Positions 11,699-22,298 of a stretch of 64,000 bases of DNA are shown here, piece after piece. Source of the DNA: Chara braunii. Lineage: Eukaryota > Streptophyta > Charophyceae > Charales > Characeae. The notes below the pieces were generated by a model that saw only the letters and a list, made by a program, of their open reading frames with translations, was not told where the DNA came from and made no database searches. The stretch's first letter is position 1. Every line of letters starts with the position of its first letter. Where the stretch lies: contig BFEA01000500.1 of the NCBI GenBank assembly GCA_003427395.1, forward strand, positions 430,396-494,395. The letters run 5' to 3'. Made by a program: the position numbers and the translations under genes.

Positions 11699-12314
11699 GG
11701 ATCACATTGTTTCTCTTCTTGCCTCTTGATGATCCACGTGCTTCACTGATTTTCCTCTTTCCTTTTCTTCTCTTAATCGCATCAATTAGTCTGTTTCTCA
11801 CCTCTTCACTATCGTCTTCTGATTCGTCGAGATAACTTCGTATCTCTCTCAGCATACGTGCTTTCGACTTGGGAGACTTCTTTTTAACTACCTGCGATGA
11901 TGATCCCCCGATGCCCTTGCTCTGCTGGGGTAGCATTCGAACTATCTTGGCTTCCAACTTAGCTTCACGTGCCTCTGCTTCCCTGAGTCTGTCTGCCTCC
12001 CTCCCGTCTTCCTCTTCTCGCCATTTTCGCTCTTTCGCTTCCTTCTCCCTCGTCTGAGTCATCTCCTCTTCGAGCTTTTGTTTCTTAATCTTTTTTCTAA
12101 AATACTCGCGCATCTCATTTTCCTCGTCGCCATTCTGCCCTCGTAATGATTGATGTTGGAAAGTCCTCCCATTTCCCGCGGACCAACAATTCCGGGCATA
12201 GCGGCCCGTTTTTCCACAAATGTGGCAAGTTACCACGTTCTGAAAATTCATGTTCACCGGATTCATCGGATACCCTCCATACGGAGGTGGTCCTTGATGT
12301 TGTTGATTCGCCAT
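11607..12314 (-). CDS. Zinc-knuckle/coiled-coil protein of element B
   Basis: An open 235-aa frame from an ATG. A Gln/Pro/Asn-rich N-terminus leads to a knuckle reading CHICGKTGRYARNC (residues 30-43), where the usual zinc-binding His (position 38) is Arg. A long Glu/Lys/Arg coiled coil follows (about 65-130), then KKKSPKSKARMLREIRSYLDE, shared almost word for word with element A, and a basic tail. The C-terminus runs past an apparent frameshift near 11690, so its last 25-30 residues are probably not native. A Gag-like nucleic-acid binding role is inferred. Confidence 0.75.
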   Translation of the reverse strand: MANQQHQGPPPYGGYPMNPVNMNFQNVVTCHICGKTGRYARNCWSAGNGRTFQHQSLRGQNGDEENEMREYFRKKIKKQKLEEEMTQTREKEAKERKWREEEDGREADRLREAEAREAKLEAKIVRMLPQQSKGIGGSSSQVVKKKSPKSKARMLREIRSYLDESEDDSEEVRNRLIDAIKRRKGKRKISEARGSSRGKKRNNVIHEISDEQRTANSKAKAKLGRGERGNARVRS

Positions 12315-12916
12315 CCTTGATTTATTACCTTCCCCTTGCGTACTTTCTTCTTTTTCTCCTCCTTCCAGCCTTCACTATACAACCTATAGAGTACACGCGT
12401 CCTAACAAAGCTGCTAAATGTCCATATACGTCTTTGATTGTTTGTTCGTTTCTAAAATGTACCACCACTATAACAGTCGGAACCACGTCGTCCTGAATCA
12501 GCCTTTCTGACTCCAACCATAGCCTATCAATCTCCTCTTCCCTAAATTCTCTATTTGTCATTCCTACCCAATTCTTCTGAAGGAAATTCGTATTCTGAGG
12601 TCAAAAACCCACTCATTTGTTACACCGTGCTCAACACACAACAAGATCATTGAAACACCCCCAATAGCTACAAGGCTCGAGCGTTTTAACAATCTCGACC
12701 ATACTTTCTTCCCCTTCATCACATGGCTGGACTTAATCGAAGAACTATCTTGTTGATGAGGACTGCCGTCGACGACGATGGTACTGCCTTCGTTACGGAT
12801 GATGCCCCGACTCGCCTTTGGAGATGCTTGAACACACCTGAAGATCTTGTCGACATGCGTTGCCAAAAACGTAGCCACCGACGCTGGTACTCGGATCCGC
12901 GGTTACCACGGTATTA
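12315..12916. other. Untranslated leader of element B
   Basis: No supported gene. It occupies the same place as 4700-5336 in element A, between ORF1 and the upstream pseudo-LTR. It ends in GGTTACCACGGTATTAGAGA, matching the A junction string apart from a few bases. Confidence 0.5.
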
Positions 12917-14561
12917 GAGATTTAAGAGGAACACTGGAGACTCTCCTAGGCACACTTGTCATACAGACCCGATATCACTAGGATAGTATACACCAAAAAA
13001 ACGAAAGATGGAGAAAAGATGAATGATATATTATCAATACGTCATATTCTCTCCGCATCTCAGTACGCGTTGCCTCGACGCATTTCGCTGCCAGCGTACA
13101 TGGCAGACTCAACAGGAGGCTTCCTCAAACTCCAGCACCTTTTCCATAATAGCTCTTACTTCGAGGATTGATGATATCTCTCGTTACTCATCCTCTTTTA
13201 TAGCTATCAGCATAGTCCCTAATGCCCAAAAATTTGAACTCCTTCAGATTTACGTTCCTCAACTTCACACCCTGGCTACTCACTACTCTGTTTCATCCCC
13301 TCATACTCGAACGACTACCTTCTACTCTATTCGCTCCTTACTCACTCGCTACTCTCTTGGTCATGTTCGTCCCCTATGCAGCTTTCATATCTAATCCTAG
13401 GCAGATCCGGCCAAGCATCACCTTCTCTCGTATGATCGAGTCGCCGATCTTCTGTCAGTTGCACATAATAGAATACGCTTACACCTCGCCGAATTCTCAG
13501 TTCTTTCGCGATGTTTATCTCGCCCATCACTGCAGATCCCACTATAGTGTTGTTGCCATGGTTTCCGTGAATGGAGTTGCCATTGTGTTCCACACTTGAT
13601 TCGGATTTTTTCCGCTTTACTTTTCTTCAAGATATGTTACATCCTGGAGAGTCAAACTGTTTTTTGTTTCGTCCATATTCGGATAGGTGTACCTTTGCAT
13701 CATCCTGGCGCACCAATTTTTTTCCCACTCGGCCGAAAATCATCTCATATTCTAGATGGAGCCACTTTTGTTCTTGGATGTGTTCATAACTACGAATCGA
13801 TCATGATCGGTTTTGCGGTTCAATTAGGCAAAAAAATGGTATCTTTAAAAAAGCGTTGAGCTGCCTATGAGACGAAAAATGCGTCCAGGTTCGTCAAAAA
13901 ACGATTCGAAAAAACATCAACAACTTTTCGCATATTCGAAAAAACATCTCCATATATTTGAATTTCAGTCGGATGGATGATCGTCCGAAATCGCCTGCTT
14001 ACAAAAAATAGGAATTTTAATAAACCCGCTGTTCAGGGCTATTTCCTATTACAATACGATCTCGTGGTATTCCATGCTCAAAAAAATTCCGTACTCCCCG
14101 TATCACATTGTAGATGGATTTTCCTATGTTCCCGGATCTATCCATTGGATCGGCCGACCAAACGGCCCATATTCAGAAAGCGTTACATGGTAAGAATTGG
14201 CAAAAATCAGCAAAATTATCAGATGATAACTTTGAAAATGTTGAGCTGCCTAGGATACAGAAAATGCGCCCAGGTTCTTTAGATTCAGAACAAAAACCGC
14301 TTCGGGAATCACCAGCATTCAGACAAACAATTCCGTCGGATGGACGTTCGTCAGAAAATTCCTGATTACAGGAAAATAGGTATTACTGAATATAGGTCCG
14401 CTGTTTTTTAGGGGGGGGCTATCCTATTCTACCCCTATAATAATGCAATATGAGATACTTCGTACTCAAAATCCTACTTCTAAATACTTGGCCAATCCGG
14501 GGTACATCCTGGAGAGATTCTCTCCCCAGGGACCACCGGATAGTCTGGCAAACTTTGCCAG

Positions 14562-14565
<4 letters not shown>
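12917..14565 (-). repeat. pseudo-LTR of element B, upstream copy
   Basis: Partner of 6447-8663 without the hAT-like insertion. It ends at GAGCACAGAGAG, where a (GA)n tract begins; the partner copy instead continues into RT coding sequence. Confidence 0.85.
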
Positions 14566-14653
<88 letters not shown>

Positions 14654-15183
14654 NNNNNNNNNNNNNNNNNNNNNNNNNNNNNNNNNNNNNNNNNNNNNNN
14701 NNNNNNNNNNNNNNNNNNNNNNNNNNNNNNNNNNNNNNNNNNNNNNNNNNNNNNNNNNNNNNNNNNNNNNNNNNNNNNNNNNNNNNNNNNNNNNNNNNNN
14801 NNNNNNNNNNNNNNNNNNNNNNNNNNNNNNNNNNNNNNNNNNNNNNNNNNNNNNNNNNNNNNNNNNNNNNNNNNNNNNNNNNNNNNNNNNNNNNNNNNNN
14901 NNNNNNNNNNNNNNNNNNNNNNNNNNNNNNNNNNNNNNNNNNNNNNNNNNNNNNNNNNNNNNNNNNNNNNNNNNNNNNNNNNNNNNNNNNNNNNNNNNNN
15001 NNNNNNNNNNNNNNNNNNNNNNNNNNNNNNNNNNNNNNNNNNNNNNNNNNNNNNNNNNNNNNNNNNNNNNNNNNNNNNNNNNNNNNNNNNNNNNNNNNNN
15101 NNNNNNNNNNNNNNNNNNNNNNNNNNNNNNNNNNNNNNNNNNNNNNNNNNNNNNNNNNNNNNNNNNNNNNNNNNNNNNNNNNN

Positions 15184-15221
<38 letters not shown>
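14566..15221. repeat. (GA)n, 530-N gap, (GT)n
   Basis: About 88 bp of (GA)n, 530 undetermined bases (14654-15183), then about 37 bp of (GT)n. Open frames spanning the Ns are artefacts of repeat and gap. Confidence 0.95.
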
Positions 15222-15223
<2 letters not shown>

Positions 15224-16204
15224 ACATCTGAGCAGGACAAATTCGCGTCCTGTTTGGAATTCCCCTGCTCTGTCCGCCAGTAATGGAACCTGCATTTCCT
15301 CAACCTCACATCTCAACAAACAGATCTACGTTGAGTAAACTCTATGCTGCTAGTGGGACTTGGCCCAGGGTAGGTGCTACTCTGTCCACAGGTCATGGTG
15401 GTCTACAAAGGACCCTGTAGATAGGTTGACAAAGGTCCCCGTAGTGGTTCCCTGTGTAGGACCCACTTTTTGTGCTGTTTTGCATCTAACGAACGACAGC
15501 CTTGGTACACCTGCGGCCTGTAGTCTTTTTTTCCCTTCTGAACCATTGCGATGTTCAAGTTGTGACGCAGTGTTTTTCCTGCCTATTCCAAACTGAAAGT
15601 GTGACTAAGAAGCAGTTTTCTATTCTCTTGGGGGGAGCCAACTGCGTGGCGAATGAAAAGCAGCTATTAGATAAGCAGAGTAACACATGCCAGCAGAACA
15701 TGCACGCGCCGAGTTCGAAAAAGAGAAAAAAGCAGCATGTCACTTTGCAGACAGCGCTGATGGCGAGGATGTCATAAGTACATTCGCCAGGCCTGCAGTC
15801 TTCCCCCGAATACAGAGTACGGACATTATGGCTGACTTTAGACTGACAGATACACCAAATTCAGCTAATAGTATAATGACTGTACATTGTATTCAGAGAA
15901 AGACTGTAGTCTCCGGGGGAGGGCCCAGTTCAAAAAAGGCAAAAATGGGGGCCAGTTCAAAAAAAGGCAAAAACGGTTTACCACTATTTTGTGCTATTTT
16001 TGCAGTTTCAAACTACTGTCCGCCCCAAGTTGCTGTCAACTGCATTTCCTGCAGATCTGAAACTCAAACCATGATCCAGTTCTCTTTTTCATTGGGCTGG
16101 ATGGACCACCGATAAGATATCTTATCAGGTCAGATGGTGCAGTGACACTTGATATCAGCCAAAAAAACGAGAGAAAGGTATCTCTTCCTAAGTTTGACGA
16201 GTGA
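15222..16204. other. No recognisable gene
   Basis: Short open frames only, none with recognisable motifs or a convincing start. There are small local duplications such as AAAGGACCCTGTAG and AAAGGTCCCCGTAG near 15407-15441. Confidence 0.5.
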
Positions 16205-16367
16205 GGGCATCGCCACACCACGGTCTGAAGCGGAAAAAGTACAAGTGCATGTCCCTCCAAAAGTGGCAAGATGCATCCGCTACTATTCATACAGGATGCA
16301 TCTTGCCCCTTTCTGTGGGACCATGCATAGGAACTTCTCTCATTTCGACAGTGGTGTGGCGAGGCCC
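16205..16367. mobile_element. PIF/Harbinger-like MITE 1
   Basis: A 163-bp element with ends GGGCATCGCCACACCAC and GTGGTGTGGCGAGGCCC, nearly perfect inverted repeats, flanked by TGA and TAA. The 3-bp target size and GGG start match the family seen at 16907, 42670 and 45834. It encodes nothing. Confidence 0.75.
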
Positions 16368-16906
16368 TAAGTGCAAACATCCACCTACTGTAAACTTGGC
16401 GTTGGGTGAGTTGTGCAACCGGCCCTTCCTTTGAGAATGAATTTCACTGCGCTCCGAGTTTTGCCAAGTCTGGGTCCCACTCCATTTTCTTTTCTGGTAC
16501 TCTCACGGAAAAAACAAAGAAGAAGAAGAAAAGACGCGGCCCTGAAACTCACAACAGGAAGAAAAGAAGAAAAAGGAAACAAAGCTTTAGCTGTGAATGC
16601 AGTTGTATACATTGTTGGAGCGGGGACCTAATGACCGTAAATCCCAAAATTTGAAGCATTTTTCAGGTCACATTGGAGAGGTCTGCTACCCAAATGCCTC
16701 AAATGGCAACCCTTCTGTCAGCAGCCTGCGGGGCCGCGGGAGGACCCTTTTTGAGACCACCTCCAGAGGTGGTCTCAAATGACCTTTCAACTTTTTTTTT
16801 CTCCATCCTACCTTATTGCCAAAAATCGTCTTCGAAGAAAACAGCCTGCCAAACAAAAGAACAAAAAGATGGCGATGTATCTATTTATGTTCTAGCGGTG
16901 GATTCA

Positions 16907-17341
16907 GGGCCTCACCACACCACTCCCGACTTTGAAAAATTTTGGGAGTGCTCCCTGAAGTAAAAACCCGCTCCGGAGTGCCTTTCGCCACACTACACTC
17001 TCGACCCGGCCACGCTCCAAGTCTGAAAACGGCATTTGCCACATGTGGACACTTTCACTGTGAAGCAGTCTGGCAGAAGTCGTTTGCCCCTTCCAGCTCC
17101 ACTCCCTAATCTGGCATGAAACTCGGAGGAGCGAAGGTCTCTCGAAAAGGCAGCTTTGCAGGCGGTGAGTTTGGGAGTGCTCCAGGGAGCCACATTCTGA
17201 CAGCTCCCGAATTCAATCTGACAGGTTCAATTCAGGAGCTGGTGTGGCGATGCTGCACTCCCGAAAATGGCCAAGTCGAAAGTCGTGTGGCGATGCTGCA
17301 CTCCCGAAAATGGCCAAGTCGAAAGTCGTGTGGCGTGGCCC
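16907..17341. mobile_element. PIF/Harbinger-like MITE 2
   Basis: A 435-bp element flanked by TCA on both sides (16904-16906 and 17342-17344). Its left end is GGGCCTCACCACACCACTC. Its right end carries a tandem 44-bp duplication containing GTGTGGCGATGCTGCACTCC, so the terminal inverted repeat is present in extra copies. No ORF of note. Confidence 0.75.
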
Positions 17342-18003
17342 TCAGTCTCATTTTATACATTTGGAGAGTAATGCAGCCAATTCCAATGTACGTTGTACGA
17401 AGAAAAGAAAAAAAAATCTGTCTACTTTCTTTCGTTATTTTGGCGTGTATTGGTCCGCACCCGTGTGACTGCGCAGACTTGCCCCGAGGGTGAAGAGTCA
17501 GGGCCGCGACTTCGTCCTTTTCTCGTCCTTTCTGGACGAAGCCCGCCCGTGTGACCACACGAGGACCTAAAGTCCCAAATCGGCCTAGTATCCAAATGAA
17601 TCAAATTTTGTAGACTTTTGGTCCTCGTGTGAGTACGCCCTCAGCGTCCTTCACATAAATAGACACCGCCTGCGTGAATGTTGGCAATGCCGTCTGCGAG
17701 TCGCGCAACCGTCTTTCCCCAAACATAACGCAGGCTGACAATGAGCGTGTGCAAGGTATGTTTCCGACTTGATACAGTGAAAACGAGGGTGAGCGGTGTT
17801 CGGAAGAAGATGGTAGGCCTTTCATCTCCTCCGCTCTGCCATCATCCCTTTCCTTTCATTCGCTCCAGAAATAAAACAAGTGAATGCCCATCACTTCTTC
17901 TTCTAAGCTTTCTCTCATGGGTGCAGCAACTCCAGCTGAACTTGAACTGAACAGAGCCGAGCCAAACCGAGGCGAGCCGAGCTTGAGCTTGTCTGCAATC
18001 TCC
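17342..18003. repeat. Paralogous copy of the 5' flank of the 43,976 gene
   Basis: Two blocks, 17342-17600 and 17820-18003, match 41984-42250 and 43344-43535 in the same order and orientation. The second block includes CAGAAATAAAACAAG and GGGTGCAGCAACTCCAGC and ends at CTTGTCTGCAATCTCCTCA, where similarity stops abruptly. The matching block at 43.4 kb lies just upstream of the secreted-protein gene, but no coding copy follows here. It is either a truncated gene duplication or a shared repeat. Confidence 0.7.
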
Positions 18004-18768
18004 TCAGGGCATACTCACACAGGTAGCAAAATTCACAAAAATCGCAGACTCTACGATAGTAATCTGGGCTTATCTTGGCGGAGGCCAGCGACTTACCTGC
18101 GGTCGGTGCGCGCATGCATAGAGTCGTGCTGCGCCTGGCCAATTTTTAGAGGGGTCCGGGGTCCCCATATCTGTGCGCCATCAGATTATAGCTGTATTTA
18201 TAAGCGAGGAAAAAAAAAAAAAAAGTAAGGGGTCACACAACCAGAGCAGGTATGCAAACTACGCAAAAGCAAATCCTCCAGCCTGCCTGGCCGCCGGGGT
18301 ACGCAATTTGCATCCACCTCAAGAGGTGAGCACAAATGCATTAAATTTTTTGCTTTCCCAAGATCTTATGGGAAAAAGAAGTCGAAAAAAAAAAACAAAA
18401 CACAATCCCTCTTCGTGTGTGACTTGCACAATAACGCAAATTCTGACACACAGGAGATCTCGTTAGCACAGCAGCGATTGTGGCTGCGCTGTGACAAAGC
18501 CCGTGGGTGGGGTGGCTGAAGTGGTGAGAAAGAGGTAGCGACGTAGCGCACAGGCTGAAATTGTGACCTGTCAAGGGCTTTGCCCCCTGGCGTCGATACG
18601 GAGACAGAATGACTCTGAATGAGTGAGTTACGAGGTGAGTCTGCGTGAATATGACATAGCCATCATTTGGCATGATGTTGAAATAGAACTGGGTGAGAGT
18701 ACTGGTGTTAGGACTTTTTGGGTGCTTTGTGAAGAGAAGGATTGGGGTTGTTTCCTACATAGGAGTCC
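18004..18768. other. No recognisable gene
   Basis: Contains an A-run (18209-18224) and a second A-rich stretch near 18385. No coding potential or element ends could be supported. Confidence 0.45.
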
Positions 18769-19040
18769 CATTTGGTCTGGGGAATGACGGTATGATTTGT
18801 CAATAGATTAGGGTGGGGCTGTGAGTTTAGTGGGTCTCTAGAATTGTAGGTGGAATTATGTGAATAATGGGACTGCGGATTGCAGAATGAAGCCATTTGG
18901 TCTGGGGAATGACGGTAGTGGTGATAGTGACGGACTGTATGATTGGTCAATAGATTAGGGTGGGGCTGTGAGTTAACTGGGTCTCTAGAATTGTAGGTGG
19001 AATTAAGTGAACAATGGAAGTAGGGATTGCAGAATGAACG
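18769..19040. repeat. Two-copy tandem repeat
   Basis: Unit 1 (about 124 bp, 18769-18892) and unit 2 (about 147 bp, 18894-19040) both start CCATTTGGTCTGGGGAATGA and end GATTGCAGAATGAA. Unit 2 carries an internal addition of about 22 bp after GACGGTA. The LINE is inserted just beyond unit 2. Confidence 0.9.
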
Positions 19041-19068
19041 AACTAAGTCTTGGAGAGTTGTTTGTTCT

Positions 19069-21431
19069 CTTTTTTTTTCTTTTCTTTTTTTTCTTTTTTT
19101 TTTTTGTTGGAAAAATCAGAACCTCGAGGTTCTGGCTCCTGCCATTCTGGGGAGCAACAGTCCGGTTCCTATTCCCCCGGCAAGTCATCGTGAAGCACAT
19201 TGGGAGACTCACACACGCTCCTCCCCATTATGGCTGGGAGGCCCGAGTGGGCGGCATTGATTACTTCCTTACGGAAGGATGTACCTCCCCTCACCCCTGC
19301 TTGAGTCAGCCCTGGTCCTCTTGGCCACAGTCCAGCCCCTCTCAGCTATACTGCTGTCAGATCAATGTGCTATGCTAGAGTGGACTGAGGCACTGTTTTC
19401 ATTGCCCCTCTACATGCCGTACCACTGCATCCCTACTAGGCAGTTGGAAGGAGGGGGGAAGGGGTCGGGGAATTCCTCGGGGGGTCTAAGGGGGATCCTT
19501 GCATCTAGTTTGGCCCAGTCGTTGAAAATCAGGCGGTAGTCCCTTTCTATTACTGCTCCCTGTTGACCCTCACCTGTCCCCTTTGGCTCTCGTTTCCATT
19601 CCACCTTCCCAATTCTTGCTCCTTCGGGTCCTCCCAGCCAGATGGAACTGAATTCTTGTATTTTTTGTTTGATGTCTTTTGGAGTTTGCAGTGCTCGAAT
19701 ATTCGTTTTAACCTTATCCCATTTGGCTATTAGTTCGGTTTGGATCTGCTGAATCACACTTTCGGTAAATTCTGGGCCTTCTAGTCTCACACCTTCCATT
19801 GCGTAAGTGCAGCGCCGTCTCCAAAGTGCCCAGAGGACCGCTCTTCGTCCCAGTTTGAACATATTGATGGTGAACTCCCCAGGCGTCGGTCCCCTGGGCC
19901 AGGTTTCGCAGAGCAACGGCTTCCAATCCCAGGGCCAGGGTGTGTCTGTGCCTAATTGGTTCCAGATTCTGTCCTACCATCTCCATATCCATAGTGCTCC
20001 TGGGCATTGTAAAAATATATGCTCTATTGTTTCTGGGTGCTTTCAAGCCGGGAAGGCATTCGTACATAGTTTGCACCAAGGGAGGGCCAGCCCTCTTTGC
20101 TCCAACGTTGTTCTATCTATCAACCAGTTGTTGGCTGGCAGGCAGCGATGCTCTATCTGCCATTGGAGCGACGCAATCTTAGCTGGTTTTTCTCTTGCCA
20201 ACCGAAACCATTTTACTGGTCTTAACTCCTCTTGTCTGATGTTTAGGTGGGTTTTCCATCGCTCTTTCACTTGGTCAGTGAGGTTGATTTTTGGTCTGAG
20301 AAGTCTGTATGTTGATCTCACTATTAATCCGTAGAGTGTGTTAGTGTTGTTCTTTCCTTTCCATCTTTGGGTTGTCCATGACCACTCCAACGGATCCAAG
20401 GGTAGTAGCTGGATCGGGGTGGATGACCTGAAGGCTATCCATTGTTGATCTTCAAGGAGCACCCTGCTACGGAAAAGTTCCGCCTTTGGATATACTGACG
20501 ACTCTTCGTCTGTGTGTCTGTGGAGGATTTTACCTTTTCCTACCTGAAAACGGTTCACCCTTACGGATCCATCCGGTTGTATGGAGACGACCCTGCCCAC
20601 GTCTCCTATGCTTTCAGAGCATGCCACCCAGTCGTCTTTCTGCAGGGTAGGGCCCCTGCGTAAGATTCACAACCAGTCTAATGGAACCAATTCCGTTACC
20701 TTTTCCAGGGCGTCTTGCGGGTGGTGGCAGTAGCGTAGCTTCTCCCGTAAATGGTCCAGTTCGATCCATCCCTTCTTCTCGGAGTCCCATATATCCTGTA
20801 TCCTTGTGACCCCTTTCTTCACCCAGCCCTGCCACGGTGAGTGCATGCAGTGCAGGGCTTGGCCATTCGTGTCTGTTATCCACCTATTGCCGAAGAGGGG
20901 TTGTCGCGCCACCTCCTCCCATCTTACTGGTGGAGTTTTGTCCGGGAGGGGCAGGCTTCTCCAGGTGTTGAGAAGGTTGGACCAGAAGGGGTCCTTTGCT
21001 AGGTGGTCCTTAACTGATTGTCTGGACGTGGCCAAGTGGGATTCCCGTTGTCACGATGCTCTAGGGATGGACCAGCCTCTATTCTCTAGCCACATTAGCG
21101 GGTCGCTTCCTTCCTTTGTTTGGGGGGCTAGTCTGGAGATTTGTTCCAGGGTCAGCCCTTGCCAAGGGGATTCATTATTGAAGATAAGTCGTTTGATCTA
21201 TTGTATTGCCAAAGGCTCAAAGCCTTTGTCTGTGTGAGCGGATCAATGATCCCAAGGCCGCCTTTTATTTTGGGTTGGGTTATGGAGTGCCATGCCACAC
21301 GGCTGATAACATTTTGTCTGTCATGAGCCCCTCTCCACAAAAAGGCAGCTATTTGGCATTGCAAGGGGCGTAGAGCTTTTCTATCCAGCGCCCACATTGC
21401 TGATTTGTACCACATCGAGGCCAGGACCACG
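19069..21431 (-). mobile_element. 5'-truncated LINE insertion
   Basis: A minus-strand non-LTR retrotransposon ending in an A-rich tail (T-rich on the plus strand, about 19069-19106). It is flanked by a perfect 14-bp target duplication, GAGTTGTTTGTTCT, at 19055-19068 and 21432-21445. Only the C-terminal part of ORF2 is present, which is typical of incomplete reverse transcription. The 3' UTR is about 19107-19409. Confidence 0.9.
19410..21430 (-). pseudogene. LINE ORF2 C-terminal region (broken)
   Basis: The segment downstream of the RT core in plant-type LINEs. In order: KIKGGLGIIDPLTQTKALSL near 21260-21200; a central spacer with FWSNLLNTW and GQALHCMHSPWQGWV; NTLYGLIVRS and LQWQIEHRCLPANNWL; then a zinc-binding motif, CKLC near 20085-20074 followed by EHIFLQC and GALWIW; finally FKLGRRAVLWALWRRR. 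This matches the zf-RVT module and C-terminal end of LINE ORF2. The part from about 21035 to 19410 is mostly one frame interrupted by stops; the first segment (to 21152) is in another. The RT catalytic core is absent, as expected from the 5' truncation. Confidence 0.8.
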
Positions 21432-21670
21432 GAGTTGTTTGTTCTTTGTTATGGAATGATTGATAATCTCTCATAAGATGTGAATATTACTCGAGGGATG
21501 TGCATGGAAGGTTTGGAAAATGCCTAGGAAGATATCCCATTCACTGTGTTGGTTTGTCGGACAAAAAACTGTTGAGTATTGATGGATTCCACCTCCCCCC
21601 TAGATTGGTGTTAGGAACGTTGGAAAGTCGGTGGTCCGGTGGAAGTAGAATTTTCCTTCAATCACTCGCT

Positions 21671-22298
21671 CTAGATAGTGAGCTCCTCAGCCTGTTTGTA
21701 CCTCTTTGCTTTGACACAGTAGGCAGTCATTTCTTTGGCATCATCCCTTGGCTTCTTCTCGTAAAAGTTGTAGAACTGAGAGAGCATCTCCTCTCTTGTG
21801 TGGACAGGGTAGTCCACTTTCGTCTTTTCCCAACTTTCTAAACCTATACCCTTGACAAAAGTGGCAGCAGTTCTTCCTCTCGTTTTAATCCTTGCCAATT
21901 TCTTGTCCATCTCGGCCAATGAAAGCTCACCCGCTCACCACCTCTGTAAGCAATGGGATGATTACCTCATCAAAGAGGGAGCCAAGTTGTAGCCATGACT
22001 TGAATAGCATATCAACAGGCTCACTCACAATTTCATTTTTAGGTGTCACATACATGAGTGGATTGAGCGCCATTAGAGATAAGCGTTGCTCGCACATGTC
22101 GATCTTCTGCTTTCTCTTTGACCTCCCTCTACCTCTTTCTTTTCCTTTCCCCTCCGCCTGCGTGAAACTCTCTGCTATTTCAAGACTTTTCACCTTTTTT
22201 CCGCCTACCCCTTTCTTCATTTTGACATCTTTAATTTTTCCCTCCTCCCAAAGTCTGAAGATGTTTGCAACTAGGTTCCACAACTCAGGGCCCTGCAT
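21671..22298 (-). CDS. Unrecognised minus-strand ORF pair
   Basis: Two open segments in different frames (22298-21927 and 21919-21671) could be one decayed protein. The first is Lys/Glu/Gly-rich, with KGKERGRGRSKRKQK. The second reads WEKTKVDYPVHTREEMLSQF and KPRDDAKEMTAYCVKA. I recognise no family. It is divergent from, and adjacent to, the DUF7869-like gene, so it could be an accessory gene of the same element. Confidence 0.3.

Larger units (their letters stand above)
6447..14565 (-). mobile_element. Penelope-like retroelement B (GIY-YIG before RT)
   Basis: A second element in the same orientation as A but a different family: the proteins align along their length with many substitutions, and the pseudo-LTRs share little with A beyond the microsatellite junctions. 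In transcription order: upstream pseudo-LTR (14565-12917), zinc-knuckle ORF (12314-11607), SAP-like segment (11698-11477), GIY-YIG (11422-10889), linker with CxC, RT (10562-8588), and downstream pseudo-LTR (about 8660-6447) carrying a later hAT-like insertion. Frame changes and stops are frequent, so it is inactive. Confidence 0.85.

Noticed and set aside
14419-15319. Long open frames of 250-296 aa
   Set aside because: They consist of Arg-Glu or Ser-Leu repeats from (GA)n, undetermined bases and (GT)n; no biological support.
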